A DNA stretch of 64,000 bases from a bacterium D16-50 (GTDB lineage: Bacteria; Bacillota; Clostridia; Lachnospirales; Lachnospiraceae): the NCBI GenBank assembly GCA_003612485.1, contig RAZA01000009.1, positions 81,780 to 145,779 on the forward strand, in the 5' to 3' direction. Position 1 is the stretch's first letter. Each line of letters starts with the position of its first letter. The notes under the pieces were generated by a model, which searched no databases, was not told the DNA's origin, and worked only from the letters and a program-made list of their open reading frames with translations. This document shows positions 7,029-15,712 of this stretch, one piece after another. Both the position numbers and the translations under genes were made by a program.

Positions 7029-8504
7029 ATGTACGACATGAAACCGTATTTGGAGACCATAGACAAAGTTATCGCGCAAGGGCCCTATGAGGATACCTGG
7101 GAGTCCTTGTCCCGCTATCAGGTGCCGGAATGGTATCGAAACGCCAAGTTCGGCATTTTCATCCATTGGGGAATCTACAGCGTTCCGGGCTTTGGCAGCG
7201 AATGGTATTCCCGCAATATGTACATAAAGGATTCGGGGGAATTCAAGCATCATGTGGAGACCTATGGAAAGCACTCGGAATTCGGCTACAAGGACTTCAT
7301 TCCCATGTTCCGGGCGGAGAATTTTGATCCCGATGAATGGGCGGAGCTGTTTGCGCAGGCCGGCGCAAAGTATGTGGTGCCGGTGGCGGAGCATCATGAC
7401 GGCTTTCAGATGTATGCCAGCGAGATCTCTCATTGGAACGCGGCTGAGATGGGCCCTAAGAGGGACGTGCTCAGAGAGCTGAAGGAAAGCTTCGGCAAAA
7501 AGGGACTCCAGACGGGACTGTCCTCCCATAGGGTGGAGCATTGGTTCTTCATGGGCCATGGAAAGGAGTTTGACAGCGACATCAAAGAGCCCATGGAGAG
7601 GGGGGATTTCTACTGGCCCGCCATGCCGGAGCCCAAGGATCACTTTGATCTTTTCAGCGAGCCAATGCCCACGGAGGAGTTTCTGCAGGACTGGCTGGTG
7701 CGCTGCTGCGAACTGGTGGACAAATTCCGTCCCAAGGTGGTTTATTTTGACTGGTGGATACAGCATGGCTCCGTGAAGCCTTATCTGAGGAAATTCACCG
7801 CATATTATTATAACCGCGCGGCGGAGTGGGGCACGGACGCGGTGATCAATTATAAGCAGGACGGATATCAGTTCGGCTGTGCAGTGCCTGACATGGAGAG
7901 AGGTCAATTTGCGGATGTAAAGCCCTTTTTCTGGCAGACGGATACCGCTATTGCCCTGAATTCATGGGGCTACACGAAAAACAACAATTTCCGTCCTGCA
8001 GAGGATATTATCTGCGACTTGGTGGACATTGTAAGCAAGAACGGATGCCTGCTGCTGAATGTGGGCCCCAAGCCCGACGGGACGATCTCGGAGGAGGACA
8101 AAGCGGTGCTTCTGTCCATAGGAGACTGGCTGAAGACCAACGGCGAAGCTATATACGGCACCTCCGTATGGAGAAAGTACGGGGAAGGTCCTACCCAGAT
8201 CGTGGAGGGACAGTTCTCCGACGGTATCAAGAAGAACTTCACCTCCGCTGATTTCCGGTTCACCACCGCCGCCGGAAACCTTTACGCCACGGCGCTGAAG
8301 TGCAGCGAGGACGGAACCTACTGCATCAAGACGCTGGCGGTGCAGGATGCCTCCAAGGAAGCCAAATTCCACGGTATCATCAAGAACGTGGAGGCGCTGG
8401 GGGGCGATGACAGCCTTACCTGGAGCCGGGACGCGGAAGGCCTGCACATCAAGAGCAGTATTTCAAGCAATAGTCCCGTGGTGTTCAAAATTACGGTGGA
8501 CTAG
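7029..8504 (+). CDS. GH29 alpha-L-fucosidase
   Basis: A 491-residue glycoside hydrolase of family 29. Typical blocks are WYRNAKFGIFIHWG near residue 37, the VVPVAEHHDGFQMY block near 120, and VVYFDWW near 240, where Asp241 is in the position of the family nucleophile. A small beta-sandwich-like region follows the barrel. There is no signal peptide, so it acts in the cytoplasm on imported fucosylated oligosaccharides. GAAAGGCGG at 7011-7019 precedes the ATG. It follows the kdu operon by about 100 bp and may be co-regulated. The acid/base residue cannot be fixed by eye in this family. A related GH29 activity on another L-sugar is possible. Confidence 0.85.
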   Translation: MYDMKPYLETIDKVIAQGPYEDTWESLSRYQVPEWYRNAKFGIFIHWGIYSVPGFGSEWYSRNMYIKDSGEFKHHVETYGKHSEFGYKDFIPMFRAENFDPDEWAELFAQAGAKYVVPVAEHHDGFQMYASEISHWNAAEMGPKRDVLRELKESFGKKGLQTGLSSHRVEHWFFMGHGKEFDSDIKEPMERGDFYWPAMPEPKDHFDLFSEPMPTEEFLQDWLVRCCELVDKFRPKVVYFDWWIQHGSVKPYLRKFTAYYYNRAAEWGTDAVINYKQDGYQFGCAVPDMERGQFADVKPFFWQTDTAIALNSWGYTKNNNFRPAEDIICDLVDIVSKNGCLLLNVGPKPDGTISEEDKAVLLSIGDWLKTNGEAIYGTSVWRKYGEGPTQIVEGQFSDGIKKNFTSADFRFTTAAGNLYATALKCSEDGTYCIKTLAVQDASKEAKFHGIIKNVEALGGDDSLTWSRDAEGLHIKSSISSNSPVVFKITVD

Positions 8505-8520
8505 ATTTCTTCATCGGACA

Positions 8521-8568
8521 AAAAAGCCGGCCCTCATAGGAGAGCGATCTCCCGGGGCCGGCTTTTTC
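8521..8568. terminator. Bidirectional terminator between the fucosidase and MFS genes
   Basis: AAAAAGCCGGCCC at 8521-8533 pairs with GGGCCGGCTTTTT at 8555-8567. Both strands end in a T-run, so it can stop transcription from both convergent genes. Confidence 0.85.
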
Positions 8569-8574
8569 AAGTTA

Positions 8575-9888
8575 TTATTTTACTTTATCCTTCATGGGCC
8601 GCACCAAGAAAATGCTGATCAGCAGCGCCACGATATATAATCCTATGGTCACGTACAACACATTCTGATATCCGGCGGGATTGACCAAGATTCCATGGAC
8701 TTCGACTTTTTCTCCCGTATGTTCCACGATCCAGTTGGCCAGCTGATTGCCTGTGAGTCCTGCGATGGCCCAGGCGGAAAGGGTCAAGCCGTGGATGGCG
8801 CTGATGTTTCCCATGCCGTAATGGTCGGACAGCAATGTGGGCACATTGGAGAAGCCTCCGCCGTAGCCTGCGTTCACCACAAAGATCAGTCCCAGCACCA
8901 ATGCCACCAGAAGGACATTCCCCTCTGCGCCGTTCTTGATTCCGCCCGTCAGGATCACGATTCCCGTAAATACAATGGACAGTATGAAGATAAGCTTATA
9001 AATGGTATTCCGGTCCTTCATGGTGTCCGCCCACGCGGAGAAGCCCAGACGGCCGCCGGCGTTGAAGACGGCGGATATGGTGGCGATGAGTCCGGCCATT
9101 CCCGCCAGACCGATGCATTTCACGATCATTTTTTCCTGAGAGATCAGGGCCAGACCGCAGGTGATATTGATGTAAAACATAAGCCAGATGCCGATATAGT
9201 TGGCGATGGGTCTGGACTTGATGACTGCCATCATGCTTTGACCCTTTTCCTTCTTCTGAGGCTCATGCCAGTCGGCAGGCTTTCTCAGCAGGATGTGTCC
9301 GGAGAACATCATGATGAAATAAACTGCCGCCAGAATCCAGAACATCTTGTAGATTCCGCCTGCTCCCAGATTGTTCAGCATGGCCTGCATAATGGGGCTT
9401 GCAATGGCCTTGGCGGCGCCGAAGCCCGCCACCGCAAGACCTGTGGCCAGACCCTTTCTGTCCTGAAACCAGAGCATCAGGGTCTTCACGGGAGAGAGAT
9501 AGCCGGTGCCGAGACCGATTCCCATGATAAAACCGTAGCACACATAGATTCCGATCAGAGCCAGTATGCTTCCGGTGCCGTTGGCAGCGTAATAGTTGCC
9601 GCCGTAGAAAATAAAGAAGCCCGTGCCCGCCATTCCTGCGGCAAAACAGATAGCAGCGATGAGAGAGGACTTATGGATGTCCTTTTCCACCACATTGCCC
9701 AGAAAAGCTGCGGACATGCCCAGAAAGAAAATGGCGAAGCTGAAGGCCCACTCTGTTGCCCCTTTGCTGAAGCCGATGTAATCTGCGATCTCCTGACTGA
9801 AGATGGACCAGCAGTAGACCGTACCGATGCTGCAGTGCAGCAGCAGCGCCGGAATTGCGGCGCAAATCCATTTGTTCTGCGTTTTCAT
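8575..9888 (-). CDS. MFS transporter, oxalate/formate antiporter (OFA) family
   Basis: A 437-residue transporter with about twelve hydrophobic segments. The first segment, ending GTVYCWSIFSQEI, and the loop GIGLGTGYLSPVKTLMLWFQDRKGLATGLAVAGFG near residues 125-160 are typical of the OFA (OxlT-like) subfamily, which exchanges small carboxylates. The substrate cannot be read from the sequence. AAAGGAGA lies about 11 bases before the ATG, and a predicted promoter is at 10033-10061. It is convergent with the fucosidase gene; a metabolic link to uronate use (export of an organic acid) is only a guess. Confidence 0.85.
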   Translation of the reverse strand: MKTQNKWICAAIPALLLHCSIGTVYCWSIFSQEIADYIGFSKGATEWAFSFAIFFLGMSAAFLGNVVEKDIHKSSLIAAICFAAGMAGTGFFIFYGGNYYAANGTGSILALIGIYVCYGFIMGIGLGTGYLSPVKTLMLWFQDRKGLATGLAVAGFGAAKAIASPIMQAMLNNLGAGGIYKMFWILAAVYFIMMFSGHILLRKPADWHEPQKKEKGQSMMAVIKSRPIANYIGIWLMFYINITCGLALISQEKMIVKCIGLAGMAGLIATISAVFNAGGRLGFSAWADTMKDRNTIYKLIFILSIVFTGIVILTGGIKNGAEGNVLLVALVLGLIFVVNAGYGGGFSNVPTLLSDHYGMGNISAIHGLTLSAWAIAGLTGNQLANWIVEHTGEKVEVHGILVNPAGYQNVLYVTIGLYIVALLISIFLVRPMKDKVK

Positions 9889-10032
9889 GTTGTATTTCGT
9901 CTCCTTTTTTAGTGCGTCAGCCGTCTTGTCGGCACCCGATGAAAAGTTTCCCGTAAAAAAGGGCGCTGTCAGGGCAGCAGCTGCTTTTTGTATTTTGTCA
10001 GACGAACGTGCGCCTGACGATTTTCATATGCT

Positions 10033-10061
10033 ATTCTACTCGCTCTTCCGGGAAAATGCAA
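10033..10061 (-). promoter_or_regulatory. Predicted promoter of the MFS gene
   Basis: Minus-strand TTGCAT (10061-10056) and TAGAAT (10038-10033) with a 17-bp spacer; leader of about 140 nt. A GCCTGAC...GTCAGGC inverted pair (10010-10016 and 10084-10090) brackets this promoter and the opposite one and may be an operator. Confidence 0.5.
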
Positions 10062-10091
10062 GTATAGAATTCGTTTCGTTTCTGTCAGGCG

Positions 10092-10120
10092 TTGACGTAT
10101 TTATCAAAATAAAGTAGAAT
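10092..10120 (+). promoter_or_regulatory. Predicted promoter of the 10175 gene
   Basis: TTGACG, 17 bp, TAGAAT. The start codon at 10175 lies about 48 nt after the predicted transcription start. Confidence 0.55.
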
Positions 10121-10174
10121 GGAAAGCGTGGTTCGCAAAAATAAGGGGGACGGGAGAGGGGCGAGAGAGAAGGG

Positions 10175-10942
10175 ATGAATACGCGGAGCTTTTTTCAGGA
10201 TGCTTTGGCGGACTTTGCCCAAGAGGCGGCATGGGGAGGCGCTGTCCGCCATCTGGCCGACTTGGGCTACACGGCGCGGCAGATTGCGGACAAGCTGGAC
10301 TTTCCCGTTTCCTATGAAAAAGTGCGCAGAGCGGTATGGGAGCGGCTGGTGGATACGGAGGTGATTCTGCTGGAGGAGCCCGGGAGCGTCAGGGGCAGGA
10401 TGCGTTCCGTCTTTGTGCGGGAATATGACCGGTACGGAAAAGCGAGCTTCCGTCAGGTGTGGGAGGACGCCGGGGCAGGAGGGAAGGGCAGGGACGGGAA
10501 CGGAAAAAGCGGCCATGGCCGGGGAGGCGCCGGGGACTTAGAACAAGACGGGCCTATCGTGGCAGACAAGGCTCTGGGACAGAGACAAGGGTCTGACGGG
10601 GCCGGGGGCTGGAAGGAAAAGCAGGTGTCCATGGAGACAGGGCCTTCGGTGGAGGAGCTGGCCCGGGCGCTGCACAGAGGAATAGAGGCAGGCGGAAGGG
10701 AGCGGGCCTATGTATCCTGCGATTTCGGCTTATTTGACCGGACGGCGGGAGGATATGAGAAGCTGCTGGAAGCCTTGGACGAGCGGCAAAGAGAGTATCT
10801 GACGGGTCTTTTGTGGGCGGGAAAGAGGGTCTACCATAGGCTGGATAAGCGCATGGAGGAGATTGTGCTGAGGCTTTATGGCACAGGGGATTATCACGGG
10901 AAATGCTACCTTCTGGACATCCGGGAGACGGTCACATTTTGA
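10175..10942 (+). CDS. Unrecognised protein with a possible N-terminal HTH
   Basis: A 255-residue protein that I do not recognise. The first 70 residues contain a helix-turn-helix-like stretch (LADLGYTARQIADKLDFPVSYEKVRRAVWERLVDT). Residues 100-150 are a low-complexity Gly/Lys/Asp linker, and the last 100 residues form a second predicted alpha/beta unit with YVSCDFGLFD and REYLTGLLWAGKRVYHRL. No signal peptide or membrane segment. It has its own promoter and stands alone between divergent transport and lipid genes. The layout suggests a DNA-binding or regulatory protein; that is inference. Confidence 0.6.
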   Translation: MNTRSFFQDALADFAQEAAWGGAVRHLADLGYTARQIADKLDFPVSYEKVRRAVWERLVDTEVILLEEPGSVRGRMRSVFVREYDRYGKASFRQVWEDAGAGGKGRDGNGKSGHGRGGAGDLEQDGPIVADKALGQRQGSDGAGGWKEKQVSMETGPSVEELARALHRGIEAGGRERAYVSCDFGLFDRTAGGYEKLLEALDERQREYLTGLLWAGKRVYHRLDKRMEEIVLRLYGTGDYHGKCYLLDIRETVTF

Positions 10943-11101
10943 CCGCTGCAGGGATGGTTTCATAGTTTAACAAAGTCTAAATATATCCTAAAGATATTGC
11001 AAAGCTTCTTGAGAAATGAACAGGAATTTGATATACTTTTCACCGTGCCGCACAAAGGCATCAGAAAGATCATTGGCGCGGGAGCGCATGGGGAGTGTAG
11101 T

Positions 11102-11794
11102 GTGAATAGGATACGGAAGATTTTGTCGGCTTTGGTTCCGAGACATGGAGTGTTTCCTCTCATATTGGCGGTGACACTCAACTTCTCGGTATATTATGGA
11201 ACAAGGATCATCGCGGGGGACTGGCACCACTATAATATAGAAAGTTCATGGGACAAGATGATTCCGATGTGGTCTCCTTCGGTGGTTATCTATTTTGGCT
11301 GTTATCTCTTTTGGATTGTCAACTATATCATTATTGCAAGGCAGGACAAGACATCGGTATGTCAGTTCTTTTCCGCGGATTTTATATCGAGAATCGTCTG
11401 CATGGTGTTCTATCTGGCGTTTCCCACCACGAATACCAGACCGCAGATAGCGGCTGAGGGATTTTGGAATCAGGCCATGCTCATGCTCTATGAAACGGAC
11501 GCGGCGGACAATCTTTTTCCGTCCATACATTGCTTGGTGAGCTGGTTTTGCTATATCGGACTGCGGGGAAGAAAGAACATATCAGCCGGGTATAAGGCGG
11601 CCTCCTGCATTATGGCCATTCTGGTCTGCGTCTCCACGCTTACGACGAAGCAGCATGTGCTTATTGATGTGGCCGGGGGGATCTTTCTGGCGGAAATCTG
11701 CGTTTATATCGGAAAAAGGCCAAAGGTTTGGGGAACCTACGAAAAGCTTCTGGACAAGGTGAACAAGAAAATTTTCGGAAAAGAGGGGAACTGA
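11102..11794 (+). CDS. PAP2-family membrane phosphatase/transferase-like protein
   Basis: A 230-residue membrane protein with about six hydrophobic segments. PAP2 signatures are visible: TTNTRPQ (end of the first motif), FPSIHCLVSW (the SxxH motif) and KQHVLIDVAGG (HxxxD). The family handles lipid phosphates, and some members transfer head groups. I chose GTG at 11102, preceded by GGGGAG, instead of the upstream TTG at 10997. The stop codon touches the ATG of the next gene, and the following three genes all concern membrane lipids, so a role in phospholipid or glycolipid head-group chemistry is likely. Confidence 0.75.
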   Translation: MNRIRKILSALVPRHGVFPLILAVTLNFSVYYGTRIIAGDWHHYNIESSWDKMIPMWSPSVVIYFGCYLFWIVNYIIIARQDKTSVCQFFSADFISRIVCMVFYLAFPTTNTRPQIAAEGFWNQAMLMLYETDAADNLFPSIHCLVSWFCYIGLRGRKNISAGYKAASCIMAILVCVSTLTTKQHVLIDVAGGIFLAEICVYIGKRPKVWGTYEKLLDKVNKKIFGKEGN

Positions 11795-12919
11795 ATGTGG
11801 ACGAAGAGAAAGCTGATATGGAACGTGGCCGTCTTGTTTGCGGTCTTTGCCCTTACGATATACGGCGTTTTTCACGGGGAAGATCTGGGAGCCATGACGG
11901 ATGCCATTAAACAGGCGGATATCCGTTATCTAATTCCGGGAGTGGCTCTGGTAGTGTGCTTTATCTGGGGCGAGTCCATCATCATTTGGTATATGATGCG
12001 CTCCTTTCAGATATATTTGAAGAAGAGGGTATGCTTTCTGTTTTCCTCCGTGGGATTTTTTTTCAGCTGCATCACGCCTTCGGCCACAGGGGGCCAGCCC
12101 ATGCAGATCTATTATATGAAAAAGGAGAAGATTCCCATTCCGGTGAGCACGGTGATTTTGATGGTAGTGACCATCACATACAAGCTGGTGCTGGTGGTGA
12201 TCGGGCTGGGGATATTGATTTTCGGCAGGGGCTTCCTGCATCATTATCTGGAAAACATTCTTCCCGTGTATTATCTGGGATTGGCGCTGAACGTGTTCTG
12301 TGTCAGTTTTATGACGGTTCTGGTTTTTCATCCGCTGCTGGCGGAGGAGATTCTGCTGAAGGGCATGGACTGGCTGGAAAGGCTGCATCTGCTGCGGAAG
12401 AAGGAGGCCCGCAGGGAGAAGCTTCGGGATGCCATGCAGACGTATAGGGAGACGGCGGCTTACCTGAAGAAACATTATAAAGTTATAATAAATGTGATTC
12501 TGATAACCTTCCTGCAGCGTTTTCTTTTGTTCTCCGTCACATGGATGGTGTATCTGGCTTTTGGGATGACGGGAACCTCCGCCATGGATGTGATACTCCT
12601 GCAGGCCGTCATCTCCATTTCGGTGGATATGCTGCCTCTTCCCGGAGGCATGGGAATCAGCGAATCCTTGTTTCTCAGGATATTCGGCATTGTGTTCGGC
12701 AGCCTGACGCTTCCCGCTCTTGTGCTGTCAAGGGGGCTGGGATATTACAGCCAGCTGGTTATCAGTGCATTGTTCACGGTTGCGGCACAGCTGTATTATA
12801 CGTTGCGTTCTGAGAAGCATTCTGTTACAATGGTAGAGAGGGCGTTTGTGGAGCTGTCACAGGGGCAAGAGCACGAGGATAAGGGGAACGGAAGCGACAA
12901 TGAGAGGGATGAAAAATGA
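11795..12919 (+). CDS. Flippase-like / lysylphosphatidylglycerol-synthase TM domain protein
   Basis: A 374-residue protein with about eight membrane helices, matching the UPF0104/YbhN and MprF N-terminal (LPG_synthase_TM) family. The conserved LPLPGGMGISE stretch lies near residue 285, and the segment FFSCITPSATGGQPMQIYY near residue 90 is also typical. Members move or synthesise modified phospholipids across the membrane; this one lacks the catalytic aminoacyl-transferase domain of MprF. Translation is coupled at both ends: its ATG directly follows the PAP2 stop, and its stop overlaps the pssA start (ATGA). Confidence 0.8.
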   Translation: MWTKRKLIWNVAVLFAVFALTIYGVFHGEDLGAMTDAIKQADIRYLIPGVALVVCFIWGESIIIWYMMRSFQIYLKKRVCFLFSSVGFFFSCITPSATGGQPMQIYYMKKEKIPIPVSTVILMVVTITYKLVLVVIGLGILIFGRGFLHHYLENILPVYYLGLALNVFCVSFMTVLVFHPLLAEEILLKGMDWLERLHLLRKKEARREKLRDAMQTYRETAAYLKKHYKVIINVILITFLQRFLLFSVTWMVYLAFGMTGTSAMDVILLQAVISISVDMLPLPGGMGISESLFLRIFGIVFGSLTLPALVLSRGLGYYSQLVISALFTVAAQLYYTLRSEKHSVTMVERAFVELSQGQEHEDKGNGSDNERDEK

Positions 12920-13584
12920 AAAAGCATAGGTTTCGTTTGATAGGTATTTACGATTACACGGTAATTCTTACTTATATCAGTTTTGCGTCTGCCATCACGG
13001 GGATTTTCTGCGCAGTGACGCTGCATCTGCCGTGGGCGGTATTTGCGCTGGCTTTTTCCGGGCTCTGCGATATGTTCGACGGCAAAATAGCGAGAACTAA
13101 GAAGGATCGGACAGATGACGGAAAAAATTTCGGCATTCAGATCGATTCCCTCTGTGACGTGGTATGCTTCGGAGTGCTTCCCATAATCATATGCTATGAG
13201 ATGGGCATGAAGCATGTCGTAGGCATGGTCATTTTGGTACTGTACGGCTTGGCCGGGGTGATCCGGCTGGGATATTTCAACGTGATGGAGGCAAAGCGCC
13301 AGAGCGAGACCGATGAGGCGAGGAAGTACTACCGGGGGCTTCCCATCACTTCCATGGCCATCGCCCTCCCTATTTTGTTTGTCTGCTCCCCCTTTTTTCC
13401 GACTCCGGGAGTGTTTGTCATCGCCCTTCATATTTTGGTGGCCATGGTGGGGGGGCTGTTTGTGGCGGATTTTTCCTTCCCCAAGCCTTCGCCCCAAAAG
13501 GTTCTTTTGATCGTGGCGGTGGTGGCCGCGGCGGTGGCGGTGCTGCTTTTCATGTGGCGCGGCGGTGAGTTCCTACATAGATAG
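12916..13584 (+). CDS. pssA: CDP-diacylglycerol-serine O-phosphatidyltransferase
   Basis: A 222-residue CDP-alcohol phosphatidyltransferase. The catalytic motif is complete: Asp52, Asp55-Gly56, Ala59-Arg60, Gly73, Asp77 and Asp81 (CDMFDGKIAR ... FGIQIDSLCD). The five-residue-longer spacing inside the motif is usual for clostridial PssA. Several transmembrane helices follow. It joins serine to CDP-diacylglycerol, giving phosphatidylserine, the substrate of the next gene. Its start overlaps the previous stop by four bases. Confidence 0.9.
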   Translation: MKKHRFRLIGIYDYTVILTYISFASAITGIFCAVTLHLPWAVFALAFSGLCDMFDGKIARTKKDRTDDGKNFGIQIDSLCDVVCFGVLPIIICYEMGMKHVVGMVILVLYGLAGVIRLGYFNVMEAKRQSETDEARKYYRGLPITSMAIALPILFVCSPFFPTPGVFVIALHILVAMVGGLFVADFSFPKPSPQKVLLIVAVVAAAVAVLLFMWRGGEFLHR

Positions 13585-13606
13585 AGGTTGGGGAAGAGGT
13601 GATGCA

Positions 13607-14482
13607 ATGCATTTTGTGAGAGAGCGTGGCGGCAGGATCGTCAAGGAGGATTCCCTGCAGGACCGTGTTTTGGCCAGACTGTATGGAAGCGCTGTGGGAA
13701 GGATATGCCTAAAGCCGCTGGTGTCTCCTGCGGTTTCCGGTCTTTTAGGGGCTTTTTTGAGCTCCGGCGTCTCCAGAGCGCTGATCGGGCCTTTTGTCAG
13801 AAGCCACAAGATCCGTCTGGAGGATTTTGAGAAAAGAGAATTTCATTCCTATAATGATTTCTTCACCAGAAGGCTGGCACCGGGAGCCCGCAGGGTCTGT
13901 GAGGAGCCGGAGGCTTTTGTCAGTCCTTGTGACAGCAGACTCAGCGTATATAAGATAGATGATGAAAGTGCTTTCTCCATCAAGCATACCGGCTATACGG
14001 TACAAAGTCTTCTGCGCAGCAGAAAGCTGGCGGATCGGTTTGCCGGAGGGTACGCATGGGTGTTTCGGCTGTGCGTGGAGGATTATCATAGATATATTTT
14101 TGTGGACGGGGGAGTGGCCGCCGGAACCGTTAGGATTCCGGGGGTGCTTCATACGGTAAACCCCGTTGCCAACGATAAGTTTCCGATCTATAAGGAAAAT
14201 ACAAGGGAGTATTCCCTGCTTAGCTCGGATCATTTCGGCACCATACTTCAGATGGAGGTGGGTGCCATGATGGTGGGAAAGATTCAGAATCGTCATGTGC
14301 GGGGAGACAGAGTGTACAGAGGGCAGGAAAAGGGCAATTTCGCCTTTGGGGGCTCCACTGTCATACTAATGACGTCCCAAGGGGCGGTGGATCCGGACAA
14401 GGATATTTTGGTGAATTCCATGAGAGGCATTGAGACGAAGGTAAAGCTGGGAGAAAGAGTGGGAACCTCGGCAGACGCATAA
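13607..14482 (+). CDS. psd: Phosphatidylserine decarboxylase proenzyme
   Basis: A 291-residue pyruvoyl enzyme precursor that makes phosphatidylethanolamine. The self-cleavage site is FGGST, with cleavage expected between Gly249 and Ser250. The NRHVRGDRVYRGQEKGNF segment before it is typical, as is the SPCDSRLSVY block near residue 110. The ATG at 13607 is preceded by GGGAAGAGG; the in-frame GTG at 13565 would overlap pssA and lacks a site. The stop codon lies in the loop of the terminator hairpin. With pssA this completes the PE branch. Confidence 0.9.
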   Translation: MHFVRERGGRIVKEDSLQDRVLARLYGSAVGRICLKPLVSPAVSGLLGAFLSSGVSRALIGPFVRSHKIRLEDFEKREFHSYNDFFTRRLAPGARRVCEEPEAFVSPCDSRLSVYKIDDESAFSIKHTGYTVQSLLRSRKLADRFAGGYAWVFRLCVEDYHRYIFVDGGVAAGTVRIPGVLHTVNPVANDKFPIYKENTREYSLLSSDHFGTILQMEVGAMMVGKIQNRHVRGDRVYRGQEKGNFAFGGSTVILMTSQGAVDPDKDILVNSMRGIETKVKLGERVGTSADA

Positions 14483-14502
14483 GCGTCCGCCGAGGTGTTT
14501 TT
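14465..14502 (+). terminator. Terminator of the lipid operon, overlapping the psd stop codon
   Basis: ACCTCGGCAGACGC pairs with GCGTCCGCCGAGGT around the 4-nt loop ATAA, followed by GTTTTT. The psd stop codon TAA is at 14480-14482, at the top of the hairpin. Confidence 0.85.
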
Positions 14503-14552
14503 ATGTGCGGCTATTCAATGCCGGGCTGCGCCTCTGCGGGGCATGAACGGCC

Positions 14553-14657
14553 TTAAAGAGGCCTGATGTAACGGCCGCTGTGTCGTGCGTTTCGGATTCG
14601 TCCGGCGATGAATATGACGGTCAATAAAAAGATTCCCATTGTCAATAGCTTCTTCAT
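14553..14657 (-). CDS. 34-residue single-pass membrane peptide
   Basis: A small ORF reading MKKLLTMGIFLLTVIFIAGR followed by a basic tail ending RYIRPL. It has one hydrophobic segment of about 15 residues and a highly basic C-terminus. GGAGG stands 8 bases before the ATG, which is a strong reason to think it is translated. It is opposite in direction to both the psd operon and the PadR cassette. Type I toxin peptides and small stress membrane proteins look like this, but I see no antisense RNA gene that would prove a toxin role. Confidence 0.5.
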   Translation of the reverse strand: MKKLLTMGIFLLTVIFIAGRIRNARHSGRYIRPL

Positions 14658-14799
14658 AGCATGTCCTCCGATTTCTTTTGTTTTCTCTATGATATACCAA
14701 GTTGCTTAAGAGTGGTAGCAAAAAAATCTTAAGTTTTTCCAAAGGGGCCGGGAAACTGTCATAAGAAAAGCTGCTAAGAAACTACTGAGAAAAACTGGA

Positions 14800-14828
14800 T
14801 TGACAGCTCTGGGCTGCCGCATTATAAT
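14800..14828 (+). promoter_or_regulatory. Full-consensus sigma-A promoter of the PadR cassette
   Basis: TTGACA, 17 bp, TATAAT: every position matches the consensus. Such a promoter normally needs a repressor; the PadR protein it drives is the obvious candidate, and the A/T-rich near-palindromic segment at 14826-14855 is a possible operator. Confidence 0.85.
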
Positions 14829-14892
14829 ATACTTAGCAATACAAAGCATTATATAACCGCAAAGGATATGTTCCGGTGAAGGGGGTGGCAGA

Positions 14893-15228
14893 TTGAGGCA
14901 AAAGTACGAGCAGCAGATGAAGAAGGGCGTGCTGGAAATGCTGGTTCTGCAGCTTTTGTCGGAAAAAGAGAAGTATGGCTATCAGCTGATCTGCGAGCTG
15001 AAGGAAAGGAGCCGGGAAATATTTCTGCTGAAGGAGGGGACGCTGTACCCCATTCTTTACCGCATGGAGGATGACGGGCTTGTGACCAGCAAATGGAGCG
15101 AGCCCAGAGGCAAGGAAGTGTCAAAAAAATATTATAGGATCACGGGGCAGGGCAAAGAGACTCTGCTGCGGCTGAAGCTGTTGTGGAGGGCATTTTCAGA
15201 GTCGGTGGACGAAATCATAGAAGACTGA
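14893..15228 (+). CDS. PadR family transcriptional regulator
   Basis: A 111-residue winged-helix regulator of the short PadR type. QMKKGVLEMLVLQLLSEKEKYGYQL is the standard first helix pair, LKEGTLYPILYRMEDDGLV is the recognition helix and wing, and a C-terminal helix for dimerisation follows. The start is TTG at 14893 with GAAGGGGG upstream; no ATG gives the full domain. PadR proteins usually repress their own operon and respond to phenolics or envelope stress. It heads a cassette with two membrane proteins. Confidence 0.88.
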   Translation: MRQKYEQQMKKGVLEMLVLQLLSEKEKYGYQLICELKERSREIFLLKEGTLYPILYRMEDDGLVTSKWSEPRGKEVSKKYYRITGQGKETLLRLKLLWRAFSESVDEIIED

Positions 15229-15316
15229 TCCCATAGAAAACGGATCCGTATGGCCGTAAAATACGGCGGGGATTTGGGGGGAGATTTCGGAAGCTGTCTG
15301 GGACAAGGAGGAAGAA

Positions 15317-15652
15317 ATGACTAAAGCTGGGAGCATAATGGGATTTTTAATGTGGGCGGCAGGAGGATGCCTGCTGACGGCACTGGGAATATGGGCCTTT
15401 AGGGCGAAGAAGGAGGTGGGCTTCTGGGCAAATGTGAAGCCGCTTCCCATGAGGGACGTGAAGGCCTACAATAGGGCGACGGGGCGGCTATTCATTGTAG
15501 ATGGAGTCCTTTTCATTCTTTTGGGGCTGCCTCTGCTGTGGGGAGCCCATTCCGCTTGGATATTGATTCCCATTCTTGGGGCGGTGGCAGAAATCATAGT
15601 GTCCATGGCTGTTTATACCATTGTGATTCAGAATAAGTATGAAAAGAAATAG
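15317..15652 (+). CDS. Small membrane protein of unknown function
   Basis: A 111-residue protein with three hydrophobic segments (residues about 8-27, 58-74 and 78-103) and a conserved-looking middle loop FWANVKPLPMRDVKAYNRATGRLF. That loop recalls the DUF3784-type proteins found in Firmicutes, but I am not certain. AGGAGGAAG precedes the ATG. It is the second gene after the consensus promoter and probably belongs to the PadR regulon. Confidence 0.7.
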   Translation: MTKAGSIMGFLMWAAGGCLLTALGIWAFRAKKEVGFWANVKPLPMRDVKAYNRATGRLFIVDGVLFILLGLPLLWGAHSAWILIPILGAVAEIIVSMAVYTIVIQNKYEKK

Positions 15653-15712
15653 GGATGACCCTATGTTTTAGGTGATAGGGAGCGGATAGGTTCAAAAAGG
15701 GGCAGTGGGAAG

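Noticed and set aside
8575..9888. MFS transporter as part of the kdu operon
   Set aside because: It is on the opposite strand, separated by a bidirectional terminator, and has its own promoter. A functional link remains possible but is not shown.
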